From Granulosicoccus sp036478595 (lineage in GTDB: Bacteria > Pseudomonadota > Gammaproteobacteria > Granulosicoccales > Granulosicoccaceae): a DNA stretch of 64,000 nt. The stretch is from NCBI GenBank assembly GCA_036478595.1, contig JAZGEF010000069.1, forward strand, positions 186,001-250,000, given 5' to 3'. A program made the translations under genes and the position numbers. The notes under the pieces are model-generated. The model was not told the origin of the DNA. It made no database searches and worked only from the letters and a program-made list of their open reading frames with translations. Within the stretch, counting starts at the first letter, position 1. Every line of letters begins with the position of its first letter. Below, one piece after another: positions 24,876 to 36,900 of this stretch.

Positions 24876-27296
24876 TTATGCGCGAAGCTTATGGTTTTCC
24901 GGATCGTAAATTGGCTCAGAAACAATCTCGGCGTTTCGCATTTTACCCAGCACATTAATCTGCACTTTAGTGCCGATTGTCGCCAAATCAGTACGGATAT
25001 AGCCCAGCGCTATGCTCTTTTCGATGCAGTGGCCATAACCACCAGATGTGGTGTAACCCACCACTTCACCGTTAACCGATACAGGACAACCATAAACTGC
25101 ATCACAATCGTCGTCGTCCAATACAAAAGGCACAAACAAATCAGGCAAGCCTTTTTCCAGCTCTTGAACCATTGCTTGCTTACCAATAAAGTCGGGCTTA
25201 TCAAGATTAACAAAACGATCAAGGCCAGAACGCAGTGGAGAGTACTCATGATCAAGCTCAAGTTTCCATGCGCGGTAGCATTTCTCCAAGCGCATTGATT
25301 CCATAGCGTAGATACCAAAATCACGAATCTCGTACTCCTCACCGGCTTTCAATATGGCGTTATACAAGTCCAATTGCTTCGCAACAGGAACGTGAAGCTC
25401 CCAACCTAGCTCACCCACGTAGTTAACACGCAAGGCAATAACATCAGCCCCTTCAAGCGTCACGCGTTGGGCCGTTAGCCATTTAAACGCTTCTTTACTG
25501 AAGTTGCCGTTGCTCATTTTTTGCATCAAATCGCGAGAACTCGGCCCAGCAACAACCAAGGTACCGTAATCGTCAGTGATGTCATTAAGCTCCATGCTGT
25601 GTTCCACAGGCATATGTTCAAGCAACCACTGCATGTCGTGCCACTTCGCTGCAGCAGCGGTAACCAATATAAAGTGCTCATCACTCATACGAGTGATAGT
25701 CATCTCACTCCATACTCCACCGCTAGGCGTACAGAAATAGGACAAGCTCAAACGACCGACTGTCGGTAGATTGCCTGCTATCATCGTGTCGAGCCAAGCA
25801 GCAGAGCCTGCACCCTTAAGCTCATACTTGGTGAAACCACAAAGATCCAACACGCCTACCTTTTCACGTACATGCTTGCATTCAGCCGCCACTGTTGAGT
25901 GGTATGACTTGTGGTGGAAGCTAGGTTCGATTTCGGTCGCCGCCCCTTCTTCTGGAAAGTATGTTGCACGTTCCCAACCGCCACGCGCACCCATGAGAGC
26001 GCCTTTGTCTTTAATGGCCTCGTAGCTTGGGGATGTTAGTGCCGGGCGGCCTGCCGGCCATTCATCTTCAGGAAAGCCAATGGCGTATTCTTTTTGATAC
26101 AACTCTGTAGCACGATCAACCACGTACTTTTGATTAGCGTACTCTGTGTAACGTCGAGGATCGAGCGCCCATAAATCCCACTCAGGCCGACCATCAATAA
26201 CCCATTCTGCAATCGATTTCCCTGCACCTCCTCCTTGGCAAATTCCAAAGCTAAAACCGCAAGCATGAAAAAAGTTTTTCATACCAAACGCAGGGCCTAC
26301 GTACGGGTTACCATCAGGTGAGTACGGGATTGGGCCGTTAATGACTTTTTGCACACCAACAGTGCCCAGGATGGGCATACGTTTGCAAGCAGCTTCGATG
26401 TACCACTCCAAACGCTCGAGATCATCAGCGTATAACTCATACGCAAAGGTCTCAGGCAACTTGCCATCCGCCCAATGCGGAGTTGCCTGCATCTCATAGG
26501 GGCCGAGTATCAAGCCTTGTTTTTCTTGGCGTAAGTAATAGGAATCATCCGGATCGCGCACTAATGGCATCAGCCCCTTAGCCGCTTCTAGCTCAGGCAC
26601 CGCTTCAGTCACTAAATACTGATGCTCCATCGAAACCATTGGTAAAAAGCTACCCGCCATCTCGGTGATTTCAGCACCACGGTAACCACCTGCGTTGATT
26701 ACGTATTCACACTGAATGTCGCCCTTGTCAGTTTTCACTTTCCATTCGTTGTTAGCCAACGCTTCGACAGCCGTTACTTTTGTAAATCGATTGATCTCAC
26801 CGCCCATCTTGCGTGATGCACTGGCTAACGCTTGTGTTAGCTGGCTTGGATCGATATCACCATCATACGGATCCCATAGCGCGCCTTCTAAATCGTGATC
26901 TTCAAGAAACGGGTTACGTTTTTTCATTTCAGCCAGATCAAGCATCTCATATTCAGAACCCATAGCGTTTGCCATGCCTGTCACGTGACGAAACTCTTCC
27001 ATACGAGATTTATTTTGCGCTAAGCGAATAGAACCCGTTTGGTGGTAGTTAATTGGGTACTCAGGATCGGCGGCCAATTTTGCGTACAACTCTGTGCTGT
27101 AGTGCTGCAACTTGATCATGTTGCGAATGCCAGAGAATGTTGGGATATTGCCTGCTGCGTGCCAAGTAGAGCCGGAAGTTAGCTCATCCATCTCAACGAG
27201 AACCACATCTGTCCACCCGCGCTTGGCAAGGTGATACATGGCGCTACAACCGACAACACCACCCCCTATGATTACTACTCGTGCCTGCGTTTTCAT
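24876..27296 (-). CDS. Dimethylglycine/sarcosine dehydrogenase-like FAD enzyme with GcvT domain
   Basis: Flavoenzyme of 806 residues, DMGDH/SARDH type: oxidises an N-methyl group and passes the one-carbon unit to tetrahydrofolate. Rossmann motif VIIGGGVVGCSAMYHLAKRG (8-27). H46 in SGSTWHAAG is the position that carries covalent FAD in rat DMGDH. The DAO domain runs to about 390, followed by an FAO_M middle region and a GcvT aminomethyltransferase-like half (about 430-800) with YVGELGWELHVP and YAMESMRLEK. The start overlaps the MttB-like stop by one base (TAATG), so the two are co-translated. The exact substrate is unknown. Confidence 0.88.
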   Translation of the reverse strand: MKTQARVVIIGGGVVGCSAMYHLAKRGWTDVVLVEMDELTSGSTWHAAGNIPTFSGIRNMIKLQHYSTELYAKLAADPEYPINYHQTGSIRLAQNKSRMEEFRHVTGMANAMGSEYEMLDLAEMKKRNPFLEDHDLEGALWDPYDGDIDPSQLTQALASASRKMGGEINRFTKVTAVEALANNEWKVKTDKGDIQCEYVINAGGYRGAEITEMAGSFLPMVSMEHQYLVTEAVPELEAAKGLMPLVRDPDDSYYLRQEKQGLILGPYEMQATPHWADGKLPETFAYELYADDLERLEWYIEAACKRMPILGTVGVQKVINGPIPYSPDGNPYVGPAFGMKNFFHACGFSFGICQGGGAGKSIAEWVIDGRPEWDLWALDPRRYTEYANQKYVVDRATELYQKEYAIGFPEDEWPAGRPALTSPSYEAIKDKGALMGARGGWERATYFPEEGAATEIEPSFHHKSYHSTVAAECKHVREKVGVLDLCGFTKYELKGAGSAAWLDTMIAGNLPTVGRLSLSYFCTPSGGVWSEMTITRMSDEHFILVTAAAAKWHDMQWLLEHMPVEHSMELNDITDDYGTLVVAGPSSRDLMQKMSNGNFSKEAFKWLTAQRVTLEGADVIALRVNYVGELGWELHVPVAKQLDLYNAILKAGEEYEIRDFGIYAMESMRLEKCYRAWKLELDHEYSPLRSGLDRFVNLDKPDFIGKQAMVQELEKGLPDLFVPFVLDDDDCDAVYGCPVSVNGEVVGYTTSGGYGHCIEKSIALGYIRTDLATIGTKVQINVLGKMRNAEIVSEPIYDPENHKLRA

Positions 27297-28864
27297 TATG
27301 ATTCCCGACTGGGGCTCATTGCTTCTTTTGGCAACAAGACATTAAATTTTTCTCGAATTTGATCATCCAGCTCTGTGCTGATGTGGCTCGGGAAGTGAGT
27401 CGCTAATACGTCATCAACTTTAGCGCGTGCGTTTTTGATCAGGTTGGGCTTACCGGCTTCAGCCCATTCTTTAGGGCTGGTGCGATCACCGATATCAGGA
27501 TAAATATAATCCTTTTGCATCAAACCAAATGTTTGATCATGGCCAAGGTAATGATTTGGACCATCAATACAAACATCACGCATAGCATCCAGCGACAGCG
27601 ATTCGTCGTTTACTTCGATACCTCTAACAGTACGATTAATTGCACCAAGCATATCGTTATCAATTACAAAACTTTCATAACAACAGCCCAACAATGAAGC
27701 ATGCATACCGGCTGATTCATAAATTAGGTTAGCGCCCGAATGCGCAGCCAATGTATTAGTGTAGGCTTTTTCAAAACCCGATTGTGCATCAGGAAACTTT
27801 GCATCCGCCATACCCGCAGCGACGCCTGTCGGGACATTATAAAATCGGCCCATCTGCCCGCAGGCTGCCATCAACACCGCTTGCTCACCACTGCCGCCAC
27901 TCATGGCGCCGGTACGTAAATCGGATACAAACGGCCATGTGCCAAAAATAGCCGGGTGTTTAGGCACCATTAGGTTAACCCAAACTAAACCCGCCAACAC
28001 TTCAGCAACTTCTTGTACAACCGCTCCTGCAAGGGATGCTGGGCTGGTTGCACCTGCCTGCCCCGCCGCTAGTAGCAATATCGGCATGCCTGCATAAACA
28101 GCGGACTCAAGGCAATAGCAAGAATCTTCTGCAAAACGCATTGGCGGTACAACAAAACAATTAGTCATACTCACGAAGGGTCGCTCGCGCCATTTCTTTT
28201 CGCCGCCAGCAATCATGTGCAGCATTTGAAGCGATTGTTTAAAGTTCTCTGGTTCAACCCAACTTGAGCCAACATGCTTCGTTGTTCCACTAACTGCGGC
28301 ATAACATGTATTGAAATCCATATCTAATGGATCAGACACATCTCGAGGCACAAGGCAACGTTGGAAATAATGGATGTTGTCAAGCTTGTCAACCAAGCGC
28401 GAGATGTTGTATAGATCAGCTAACTCTGATTCTCGATATTCGTTACCTTCGATATCAGCAATATGTACGGCAGCACCAGCAGTGCCAAAATACACACGGT
28501 TATCTGACACCTCTATATCGTGTTTTGGGTCTTGACCATAGAGCACCAACTCTTTAGCGCAGTTGGCGATGGTGTCCTCTACCAGCGCGCGAGGGAAGTG
28601 CAAACGGCCGTTTTCGTATTTACCGCCAGCTTTGGTCACAGCATCGATACAAGAAGGAATTGCTTGAGACAAACCAATGGTTTCAAGCGCTGTCATCACC
28701 GCTTCATTGATTTTCAGTACGTCGTTATCGGTAAGCGGTTGGTATTTACCACCGGCCATTCCTGGCCTTACGGCACGGTCTTCATCAGCGAGTGGTCCAC
28801 CTCGTAGCGCACGCTTTGCAGCCCGCGCACCGCGTCGGGATTGTCCTTTTGATAGATTAGCCAT
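27296..28864 (-). CDS. MttB-family (non-pyrrolysine) quaternary-amine methyltransferase
   Basis: A 522-residue member of the trimethylamine methyltransferase superfamily. The N-terminus is basic (SRRGARAAKRALR), then KYQPLTDNDVLKINEAVMTALETIG, and the barrel blocks GTAGAAVHI, NIHYFQRCLVPRDV, CFVVPPMRFAED, SGGSGEQAV and ESAGMHASLLGCCYESFV are intact. There is no in-frame amber codon, so it is not a pyrrolysine enzyme. Characterised non-Pyl relatives demethylate glycine betaine, proline betaine or carnitine, passing the methyl to a corrinoid protein. No corrinoid gene is in the window. Coupling to the folate-linked oxidase suggests a betaine-type substrate (inference). Confidence 0.88.
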   Translation of the reverse strand: MANLSKGQSRRGARAAKRALRGGPLADEDRAVRPGMAGGKYQPLTDNDVLKINEAVMTALETIGLSQAIPSCIDAVTKAGGKYENGRLHFPRALVEDTIANCAKELVLYGQDPKHDIEVSDNRVYFGTAGAAVHIADIEGNEYRESELADLYNISRLVDKLDNIHYFQRCLVPRDVSDPLDMDFNTCYAAVSGTTKHVGSSWVEPENFKQSLQMLHMIAGGEKKWRERPFVSMTNCFVVPPMRFAEDSCYCLESAVYAGMPILLLAAGQAGATSPASLAGAVVQEVAEVLAGLVWVNLMVPKHPAIFGTWPFVSDLRTGAMSGGSGEQAVLMAACGQMGRFYNVPTGVAAGMADAKFPDAQSGFEKAYTNTLAAHSGANLIYESAGMHASLLGCCYESFVIDNDMLGAINRTVRGIEVNDESLSLDAMRDVCIDGPNHYLGHDQTFGLMQKDYIYPDIGDRTSPKEWAEAGKPNLIKNARAKVDDVLATHFPSHISTELDDQIREKFNVLLPKEAMSPSRES

Positions 28865-28971
28865 TCTGTTGCGATCTCAGCTTAGTTGCACCAGCGATTA
28901 TCGCTGGCTGAGCAAGATATAAGCCGACCAGGTGCGACAGAAAAACTTAGTTTAGCGGCACTGCCAAAAAT

Positions 28972-29946
28972 CTATCTGATATTGCGTGGCGGTACACCAA
29001 AAAGCAGTTTGAAACGACGTGAAAAGTGGTCAGTTGAGCTGAATCCACAAGCGCTCGCCACCTCGGTGACGCTCATACTGGTTTGTTCGAGCAGCTTGCG
29101 AGCAGCTTTAAGTCGGATTTGCTGATAGTAGTGCAGCGGGGATTGTTCCAAATGTGCCCGAAACAGGCGTTCTAATTGGCGCCTCGAGATGCCAATCATG
29201 TTGGCAAGCTCGGTCGATGTCAGTGGTTGTTCCTTATTGGCCTCCATCAATTCGATGCAATCAAGCAATCCTGGATGCGACACGCCAGTGCGATCGCGCG
29301 TGGAGACTCGCTGAGATTCCCCCGCGCGTCTTATGGCTGTGTGTATAAAAAGATCCGCGACTTGCGCAGACAACTGCTTGCCATGCTCTGATTCGATAAT
29401 ACTTAGCATCATATCAAGGGCGGCATCACCGCCAGCACAGGTAAAGAGATTCCGGTCAATCTCAAATAGTTCGTTTGATACGTTGAGTTCGGGATAGGCC
29501 TCAACAAAGCCAGGTAAATTCTCCCAATGTACAGTGCAACGCCGGTTACCAATTAATTTAGCTTGCGCCAACAAAAACGTGCCCGTATCTAGTGCACCTA
29601 GCACAACTCCATTTTTGGATAATTGTTTTAACGCCCTGATGACAACATCATTTTGATAATGATTGGGCTCATGGGGGCCACAAATGATCAGACGATCAAT
29701 TTTAGCTGTGGGTAACAACCTCCCGCCTACTTTTTGCTCAATAGCGTTATTGGCAATAGCTGGCGAATCATTTTCACCATAAAGATGCCAGCTATAAAGT
29801 GATTGACCACTAAATCGATTGGCCGCTCTTAGTGCTTCTAAGGCGGATATAAAAGGCAGCATACCAAAGGTATCAATCAAGAAAAAGCCAACTCGGCTCT
29901 GGGCAGGTTCGTTGGGGACACCATAACGACTAAAATCAATGTTCAT
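28972..29946 (-). CDS. GlxA-family AraC-type regulator with DJ-1/PfpI domain
   Basis: A 324-residue transcription factor. The N-terminal glutamine-amidotransferase-like domain (about 15-195: VGFFLIDTFGMLPFISALEALRAAN, GALDTGTFLLAQAKL, TVHWENLPGFVEAYP) is followed by an AraC double helix-turn-helix (about 225-322: TSTELANMIGISRRQLERLF, VASACGFSSTDHFSRRFK). This is the layout of GbdR, SouR and CdhR, which respond to glycine betaine, sarcosine or carnitine. It lies 107 bases upstream of the MttB-like gene in the same orientation and is probably its activator. Confidence 0.88.
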   Translation of the reverse strand: MNIDFSRYGVPNEPAQSRVGFFLIDTFGMLPFISALEALRAANRFSGQSLYSWHLYGENDSPAIANNAIEQKVGGRLLPTAKIDRLIICGPHEPNHYQNDVVIRALKQLSKNGVVLGALDTGTFLLAQAKLIGNRRCTVHWENLPGFVEAYPELNVSNELFEIDRNLFTCAGGDAALDMMLSIIESEHGKQLSAQVADLFIHTAIRRAGESQRVSTRDRTGVSHPGLLDCIELMEANKEQPLTSTELANMIGISRRQLERLFRAHLEQSPLHYYQQIRLKAARKLLEQTSMSVTEVASACGFSSTDHFSRRFKLLFGVPPRNIR

Positions 29947-30090
29947 GAGTCTATCCGAACTGCTAGTCAGTGAATGATTAGTAGATTGCTATGTACCAAT
30001 AGAGCTTTACACTAAACACGCCCAAACCGTCAAGTAATGGCCATTAATCGGTTAATATCATCACTAGCCATTCAGGTAAGGAGCTGATGA

Positions 30091-30693
30091 ATGTCAGATG
30101 GCAAACCGCAGGATAAGTTGCACGACAAGATGCCTGACGTATTGCATAGTAAATGGCAATACGACGTCCTTAGCTTCTGGTTTGAAGAACTCACACCCAA
30201 GCAATGGTATCAGTCTACCAATGCGGTAGATGACACGATACGTAATCAATTCGAAAGGCTTATAGCCTTGATTGCCAGCAGTTCATCCGACTTTCTAGGC
30301 CTTGATGCCCGCAAACTACTCGCCGCCATTATTGTGCTGGACCAATTTCCAAGAAACATCTATCGCGGCTCACCTGCAGCATTTGAGTATGACCAGATCG
30401 CGCTGGACCTGGCTGAATACGCTGTCACACACGGCTTTGATAGCCGCATGAGCCAAAGTGAGCGGCAGTTTTGCTATACGCCATTCATGCATTCTGAAAA
30501 TATAGAGACGCAAAACCAATCCTTGGAATTATTTAATTCGCTAGGCAATAAAGGCGCAATAAGCGCGGCCATTGAACATCGCGACATCATCGAACAATTT
30601 GGACGCTTCCCGCACCGCAATAAAGTACTAAATCGGCAGTCCACCCAAGAGGAAATCCAATATTTAACCCATGCTAAACGGTTTGGGCAATGA
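30091..30693 (+). CDS. DUF924 family protein
   Basis: A 200-residue cytoplasmic protein of the DUF924 family (TPR-like alpha helices, function unknown). Family blocks: VLSFWFEELTPKQWYQ, LLAAIIVLDQFPRNIYRGSPAAFEYD, QRQ-like SERQFCYTPFMHSE and FGRFPHRN near the C-terminus. The ATG at 30091 is preceded by AAGGAGCTGATGA, a strong ribosome site. It is divergent from the GlxA regulator and is likely a single-gene unit. Confidence 0.9.
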   Translation: MSDGKPQDKLHDKMPDVLHSKWQYDVLSFWFEELTPKQWYQSTNAVDDTIRNQFERLIALIASSSSDFLGLDARKLLAAIIVLDQFPRNIYRGSPAAFEYDQIALDLAEYAVTHGFDSRMSQSERQFCYTPFMHSENIETQNQSLELFNSLGNKGAISAAIEHRDIIEQFGRFPHRNKVLNRQSTQEEIQYLTHAKRFGQ

Positions 30694-30927
30694 GCCAGCC
30701 GATAACCCATGAATACTAAAACTATTCCTATAGCGCGAGGCTTAGCTCTCCAGGCTGATCAAATGTGATTTTCATCGCACTTCACCGCTAGATCGCTACG
30801 AATTCACCCTTCAAACCCCAATAAGCGTGCAGAACGCACATTTTTAGCCGCTAGTTCGTGACGAGCCACAACTTTTTCCGGAAGCCACAATGCAGGAAAT
30901 CTCTGCGCTGCACACCCCATAAGCGGC

Positions 30928-33900
30928 ATGAAAAAGAAACTGACAATCACTTCAGATCGATTAATAGCCGAGCGATTAGAACCACGGGTGCTGTTTTCTG
31001 CAGACCCCTTGGGATTGGCTGTGGGTGCTTTGTTGCTGGATGATCAAACTACGTATGACACACCTGAGCCATACGAACCCTTCTCTGAAATCAATATAGC
31101 CGCACCAGAGTCAGATCACGCGAGTGCTCCTGTGGAGCTAATATTCATTGACATCCGCTCCGACACCAGTCGTGCTGATATTCAAGCATTGATCGCGCAA
31201 GATAATAGCAATGCTTTTGTGCATGTTATCGATTCGCAAACCGGCGGCATTAATTCTATTTCCAATTTTATCGCACAACATGAATCGGTTAGCAGCATAC
31301 ACTTTTTAACCCACGGCGATAATCAGGGTTTGCGCTTAGGTACTGATTGGCTGGATGTCGATTCGATCGGTAGTTATAAAGAGCAGCTATCTACATGGCA
31401 ACATTATTTAACCGCCGATGCAGATGTACTGCTTTACGGTTGCGATCTGACGGCGGGTACTGACGGTCTAAATCTGATCGAAAAACTTGCTGTGATAACA
31501 GGAGCAGATGTTGCAGCAAGCAATGATACTACGGGCCACGAAAGCCTGGAGGGCAATTGGGAGCTAGAGAGTACGACCGGTTCAATCGAGGCAGTGTCTC
31601 TGGGCACTGATCGAGTTCAACTCGGTTGGACAAGTTCGCTTGCACTGATACAAGTGGATACTTTTTCAGATACGGTTGATGCCGGTGACGGATTGACTTC
31701 ATTGCGCGAGGCGATCATCGCTGCCAACAGTACACCCGGAGAAGCAGACCTTATTCAACTGCAAGCAGGGACATATAACCTAACTATCACAGGAACTGAT
31801 GACGTCTCAGCAGTGGGTGATCTTGATATAACGGACGACTTGGATATTTATGGTGCATCTGGCGGCGGAACCATTATAAATGCAGCACACAGCGACCGCG
31901 TGCTGGACATATTTGATGCTGATGTTTCGCTGGAAAACTTAGAAATATCCGGAGGCCAAGCGTTAATCGAAGGTGGTGGAATCAGGATACAGGGTGGAGA
32001 TACAACATTACACAATGTTGTTCTCGTTGACAACGAATCAACAGGTTCAAATGGCGGTGGCATTTTTGTAAACGACGGCAACCTGGCCATAAGCGACTCT
32101 ACCTTCAGCCGTAACAATGCGAGTATTGGAGATGGCGGCGCTATATATATGCAGGGCACCGGCACATTGGATGTCTCCGATTCAGAATTATATGATAACC
32201 ATGCCGTTGGAACTGGCGGCACAGGTGGTGGAAACGGAGGCGCTATCGCTTTGTATGGTGGGGTTAGCGCTAGCCTGACCAGCAATTACATCCACGACAA
32301 TACAACTTGGCGAGATGGTGGTGGCCTGCTTAGTAATACTACCGGTTCACTGAGTATTACATCCACAACTTTCGAATCTAATAATGCATCAAGTTATGGC
32401 GGCGGTGCGTATATCGTAGGTGACGTTACCATCACTGGTTCAACGTTCAGTGCAAACTCAGCCAAATTCGGTGGTGGTGGTCTAACCCTATTAAGCGGCG
32501 AGACGACGGTCAACCATAGTACTTTTACGCTTAGCGTAGTGACAGCAGGTGGCAGCGCCGTTGGTAACGCAGGTGAGGCGATACATGTTGCAGACGCCGC
32601 TGCTGAACTCACCATAAGCAGCACTATTCTCGCAAATAACGCTAACATCCTTCGCCCTGATGTTGGCGGTGACGGCGCTGTTACGTCAAACGGTTTCAAT
32701 CTATTAGACGAATTACTACCTGCATCGCTCACAAATCCAATAACACCAGGCACGATAGTGTTGTTTAATACCCCTACCGATATCGTAGGCGGCAGTGCCA
32801 ACTTAGGAGCGCTAATCCGTGTCGATGGCAATCCGCCAACGCATACACCGCAAGCAGGCAGCGACGCGATTGATTCAGGTGGTGCACGGAGCGGAAGCGA
32901 TGCTAACGGTTCTATGGCTAATACGTTCAGCGATATCGGTGCCGTGGAAGCCAATCCAGCAGCAACTGGAAAAAAACTATTTTGGGCGGATTCCAATGGG
33001 TGGATCTATCGCGCTAATGAAGATGGCAGTGCCATGCAGCAGATATTTCAAACCGATAATCCACCGGGTGATATTGAATATGACTCTGGTACAGGACGAA
33101 TTTTTTGGTCAGAAACGGACGGGCAATGGGGCAGCCTTCGCTCAACCGACATAAACGGTGGCGATCTTCAAGAAATTACTTCGACTGTTATTGGAGATCG
33201 ATTAATGTCACCCACCGGCATCGCTATCGATGCCGTAGGCAGGTTTTTATATGTGCACGCCGACGTCAATATCGACCAGCCTAATGCTACCTGGGGCGCT
33301 GTAAACAAAATAGACAGATACATCATTAATAATGACGGTATTCTCACTTGGGATAGTGAAATATATGCCGGTAGCCCATTCTCAAATCCGGAACCGCAAA
33401 TAAGCCAACCGATTGACCTTGAATATACGCCCAATCTAGACGGTCGCGAAGCCTTGATTTGGAATGAGGCTGGCAAGCCTGCAGGCTTACTACCTGAAGT
33501 CGTACCGCAGATAAATGTTTGGGATCTGACGCCAGGTCCGAACACCAACCCAAACAAAACGATTGTACCAATTCCAGAAGGTACTTTTGACGCAAGAGCG
33601 TTAGCTGTAGACCCGGTAAGCGGCACTGTTTACTTTACAGTTGTCGACGACAACATCACAGCGATGACGCTCGATTTAGACGCACAGGTTGCTACTTACA
33701 CTGATGCAGCCGATGACGAATTTTTATTTGGACTGCAATTTGACGAAAGCACCGACACCCTTTGGTGGACTGAAGTTGATGGTACAAACGGCTCCATTGG
33801 CACCTTTTTAACAAACTTGAGCACATATGATTATAGGCTCACGTATAGCGGATCTCCGGTTGCACTTGCGTTGGCTGACATAACACCCGGCAATGCATTT

Positions 33901-36900
33901 CCTACCGTCGATGTAAACACCGGGGTCGCAGCTAATGACATCCCAGAAGCTGGAATTGTAACGATAGATGACACTATGCTTCACGCAGTTGATGATCAAA
34001 GCAGCGCAGATGACATAATATTTACTGTAGAAGCAGAACCGACCATTGGAAGCCTTTTACTAAATGGACTGCCCATAGGAGTTGGTGATAATTTCACACA
34101 AGCGATGCTTGATGGCACTAGTGCCGGGGGGCCATTGCAATACCAGCACGATGGGACTGAAGTTTTTACAGACCAGTTTATCGTTTCTGTTACCGACGAT
34201 GTTAACGGACCCAACCCAATACTGACCACCATTTCCATTGCGGTTTCACCGGTAAGTAATTATGATCCGGTAGCTAATAGTGATGCGATAACCGTTACCG
34301 AAGGCAACGCTGTCAGTGTATTAACTGATGGCTCGACTACATCAGTACTGGTTAACGATACTGACGCTGATGCCGGTGACACCATGACTGCGGCGGTGAA
34401 AAGCGGCTTTGATGTACAGCACGGAACTTTAGTGCTGGCCACTAATGGTACGTTTACCTACGCTCACGATGACAGTGAAAACCTCGTCGATCAATTTACC
34501 TACATTGTGACTGATGCTGATGGCCGCAGCAGTGAAACGATAGTTGCTATTACGGTGACACCTGTTAGCGATTTTGATCCCGTCGCCAACACTGATGCGA
34601 TCACCGTTACCGAAGGTAACGTTATCAGCGTATTAACTGATGGCTCGACTACATCAGTACTGGTCAACGATACTGACGCTGATGCTGGCGACACCATGAG
34701 TGCTGCTGTTAAGGCCGGTTTTGATGTGCAATTCGGCACACTCACGCTCGCTACTGATGGCACTTTCACCTATACCCATGACGGCAGTGAAAACCTAATT
34801 GATCAATTCACTTATATCGTCACCGATGCCGGCGGTCGTATTAGTGAGAGCACAGTAGCGATTACCATCGCTCCTATAAGCGACTTTGACCCCATTGCCA
34901 ATAGTGATGCAATCATCGTAACCGAAGGTGCTGCCACCAGCTTATTGGCAGATGGCATTGCCACATCGGTTCTTGCCAACGATACCGACGCTGATGCTGA
35001 GGACACTATGAGTGCCGCCGTTAAACCAGGGTTTGGTGTGCAACACGGCACCTTGACGCTTGGCACAGACGGTACCTTTACGTACACTCACAATGACAGC
35101 GAAAATCATACTGATCAGTTCACCTATATTCTCACTGACGCAGGTGGTCGCAGCAGTGAGACAACCGTCGTGATTACTGTCACGCCCGTTAACGACAATA
35201 CACCCTCCGCTGTAGCGGATAGTTACTTCGTTTTTGAAGGTGGCGTACTAGCAGACAGTATCGCATCGGTGCTCGATAATGATACCGATGCAGATATCCC
35301 TGACTCAATGACAGCAGCACTAGTTACTAGCCCAAGCAACGGTACGCTTACGCTTAACACCAATGGCACTTTCACTTACATCCATAATGGCAGTGAAACC
35401 ACTACCGATCAATTTACCTATACCGCCAACGATGCTGGGATCGGTGTAAGCTCGGTAACCACTGTTTCTATTAGTATCACACTAACTAACGATAACGACC
35501 CTATCGCTGTAGACGACGTAGATAGTGTTGATGAGGGTGGGCTTAGCACGTTTCTTCCTTCCGGTTTCAACACCGTATTGCACAATGATAGCGATGTCGA
35601 CGTAGGTGATTTACTGACACCTACTGTAACCGTGCAGCCGAACAATGGAACGATCACGTTAAACGCAGACGGAACCTTTTTATATACTCATGATGGTTCC
35701 GAAACCCTAACTGATAGTTACGTGTATACCCTCACAGATACGGCCGGTCGCGCTGACACCGCAACAGTACAAATCAGCATCATCCCTGTCAACGACAATG
35801 TCCCGGTAACAAAAGACGATGCCATTATGGTCGCAGAAGGAAGCACCATCAACGTACTAGCGGACAATACAACCGCGACTGTGTTGGCCAATGACAGCGA
35901 CCTAGATTTAAATGACGCCATCACAGCATCCATCAAACCCGGAGCTGACATTACACACGGCATGCTACAGCTAAACACTGATGGCAGCTTTAGCTACGCG
36001 CACGACGGCAGCGAAAACTTCAATGACCAATTTACCTATATCGCCACAGATAGCAGTGGCAACAGCAGTGAAGCGTTAGTTTCAATAACTATCAACCCAA
36101 TCAACGACAACACACCTGTGTTGCCAGAAGATCAGATTACGCTAACAGAAGGCGCAACCGCGACTGAATTCGACTCAGGCGGAAACACTATGCTGAGCGG
36201 TTTGATAGACGCAGATGTTGGCGACACCGCTACCATCACGATCGACAAACAACCTGACAATGGAATTCTTTCGATAAACCCAGACTACACGTTCAGCTAT
36301 ACCCACAACGGCGGAGAACAGCATCAAGACAATTTTAGCTATTTTGTTACTGATGCCGATAACAATCAATCAGCTTCAAAGATAGTTAATATTATTGTCG
36401 GCAATGCGAATGATGCGCCTGTGATCAGCTTACCGGTTAGCGACTTCAATGCGACCGAACGGGAACTATTTACAGAAACTCTTCCAAGCAATTTATTTGT
36501 TGATAGTGATGATGATCAATGGAACATACTGCTCAGTACACCCACCGGCCCACTACCCGCCTGGTTAACGTTTGATCCTCAAACGCAAATACTCACTGGC
36601 ACACCAAGCGCTGTAGACCTGGGTACGCTTACGGTTCACATGCAAGCCAAAGACACCCACGGTGCATTATCTGAGCAGCATAGCTTTATGATAACGGTGG
36701 GTGAATCAGCAATTCCTGATCAAATTGCCGTCGCTAACACGCATATTATTGAAAACAGCGCCGGTACTGTGTTGGGGCCACTAACGCTAAATGGGCAGAT
36801 CGTCGACAGCGATGCCACAGTAACGATCAGTGATGAACGCTTTGAGTTTACGCAGGATGGACAGCTGGCATTAAAACCAGACAGCGTTCTTGATTTTGAA

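Noticed and set aside
27296..28864. Pyrrolysine-containing trimethylamine methyltransferase
   Set aside because: The frame is continuous over 522 codons with no in-frame TAG, and no pyl genes are present.
34261..36396. Regular repeats considered as a CRISPR or satellite array
   Set aside because: The repeats are about 300 bases, in frame and encode VCBS domains; there are no short repeats with unique spacers.
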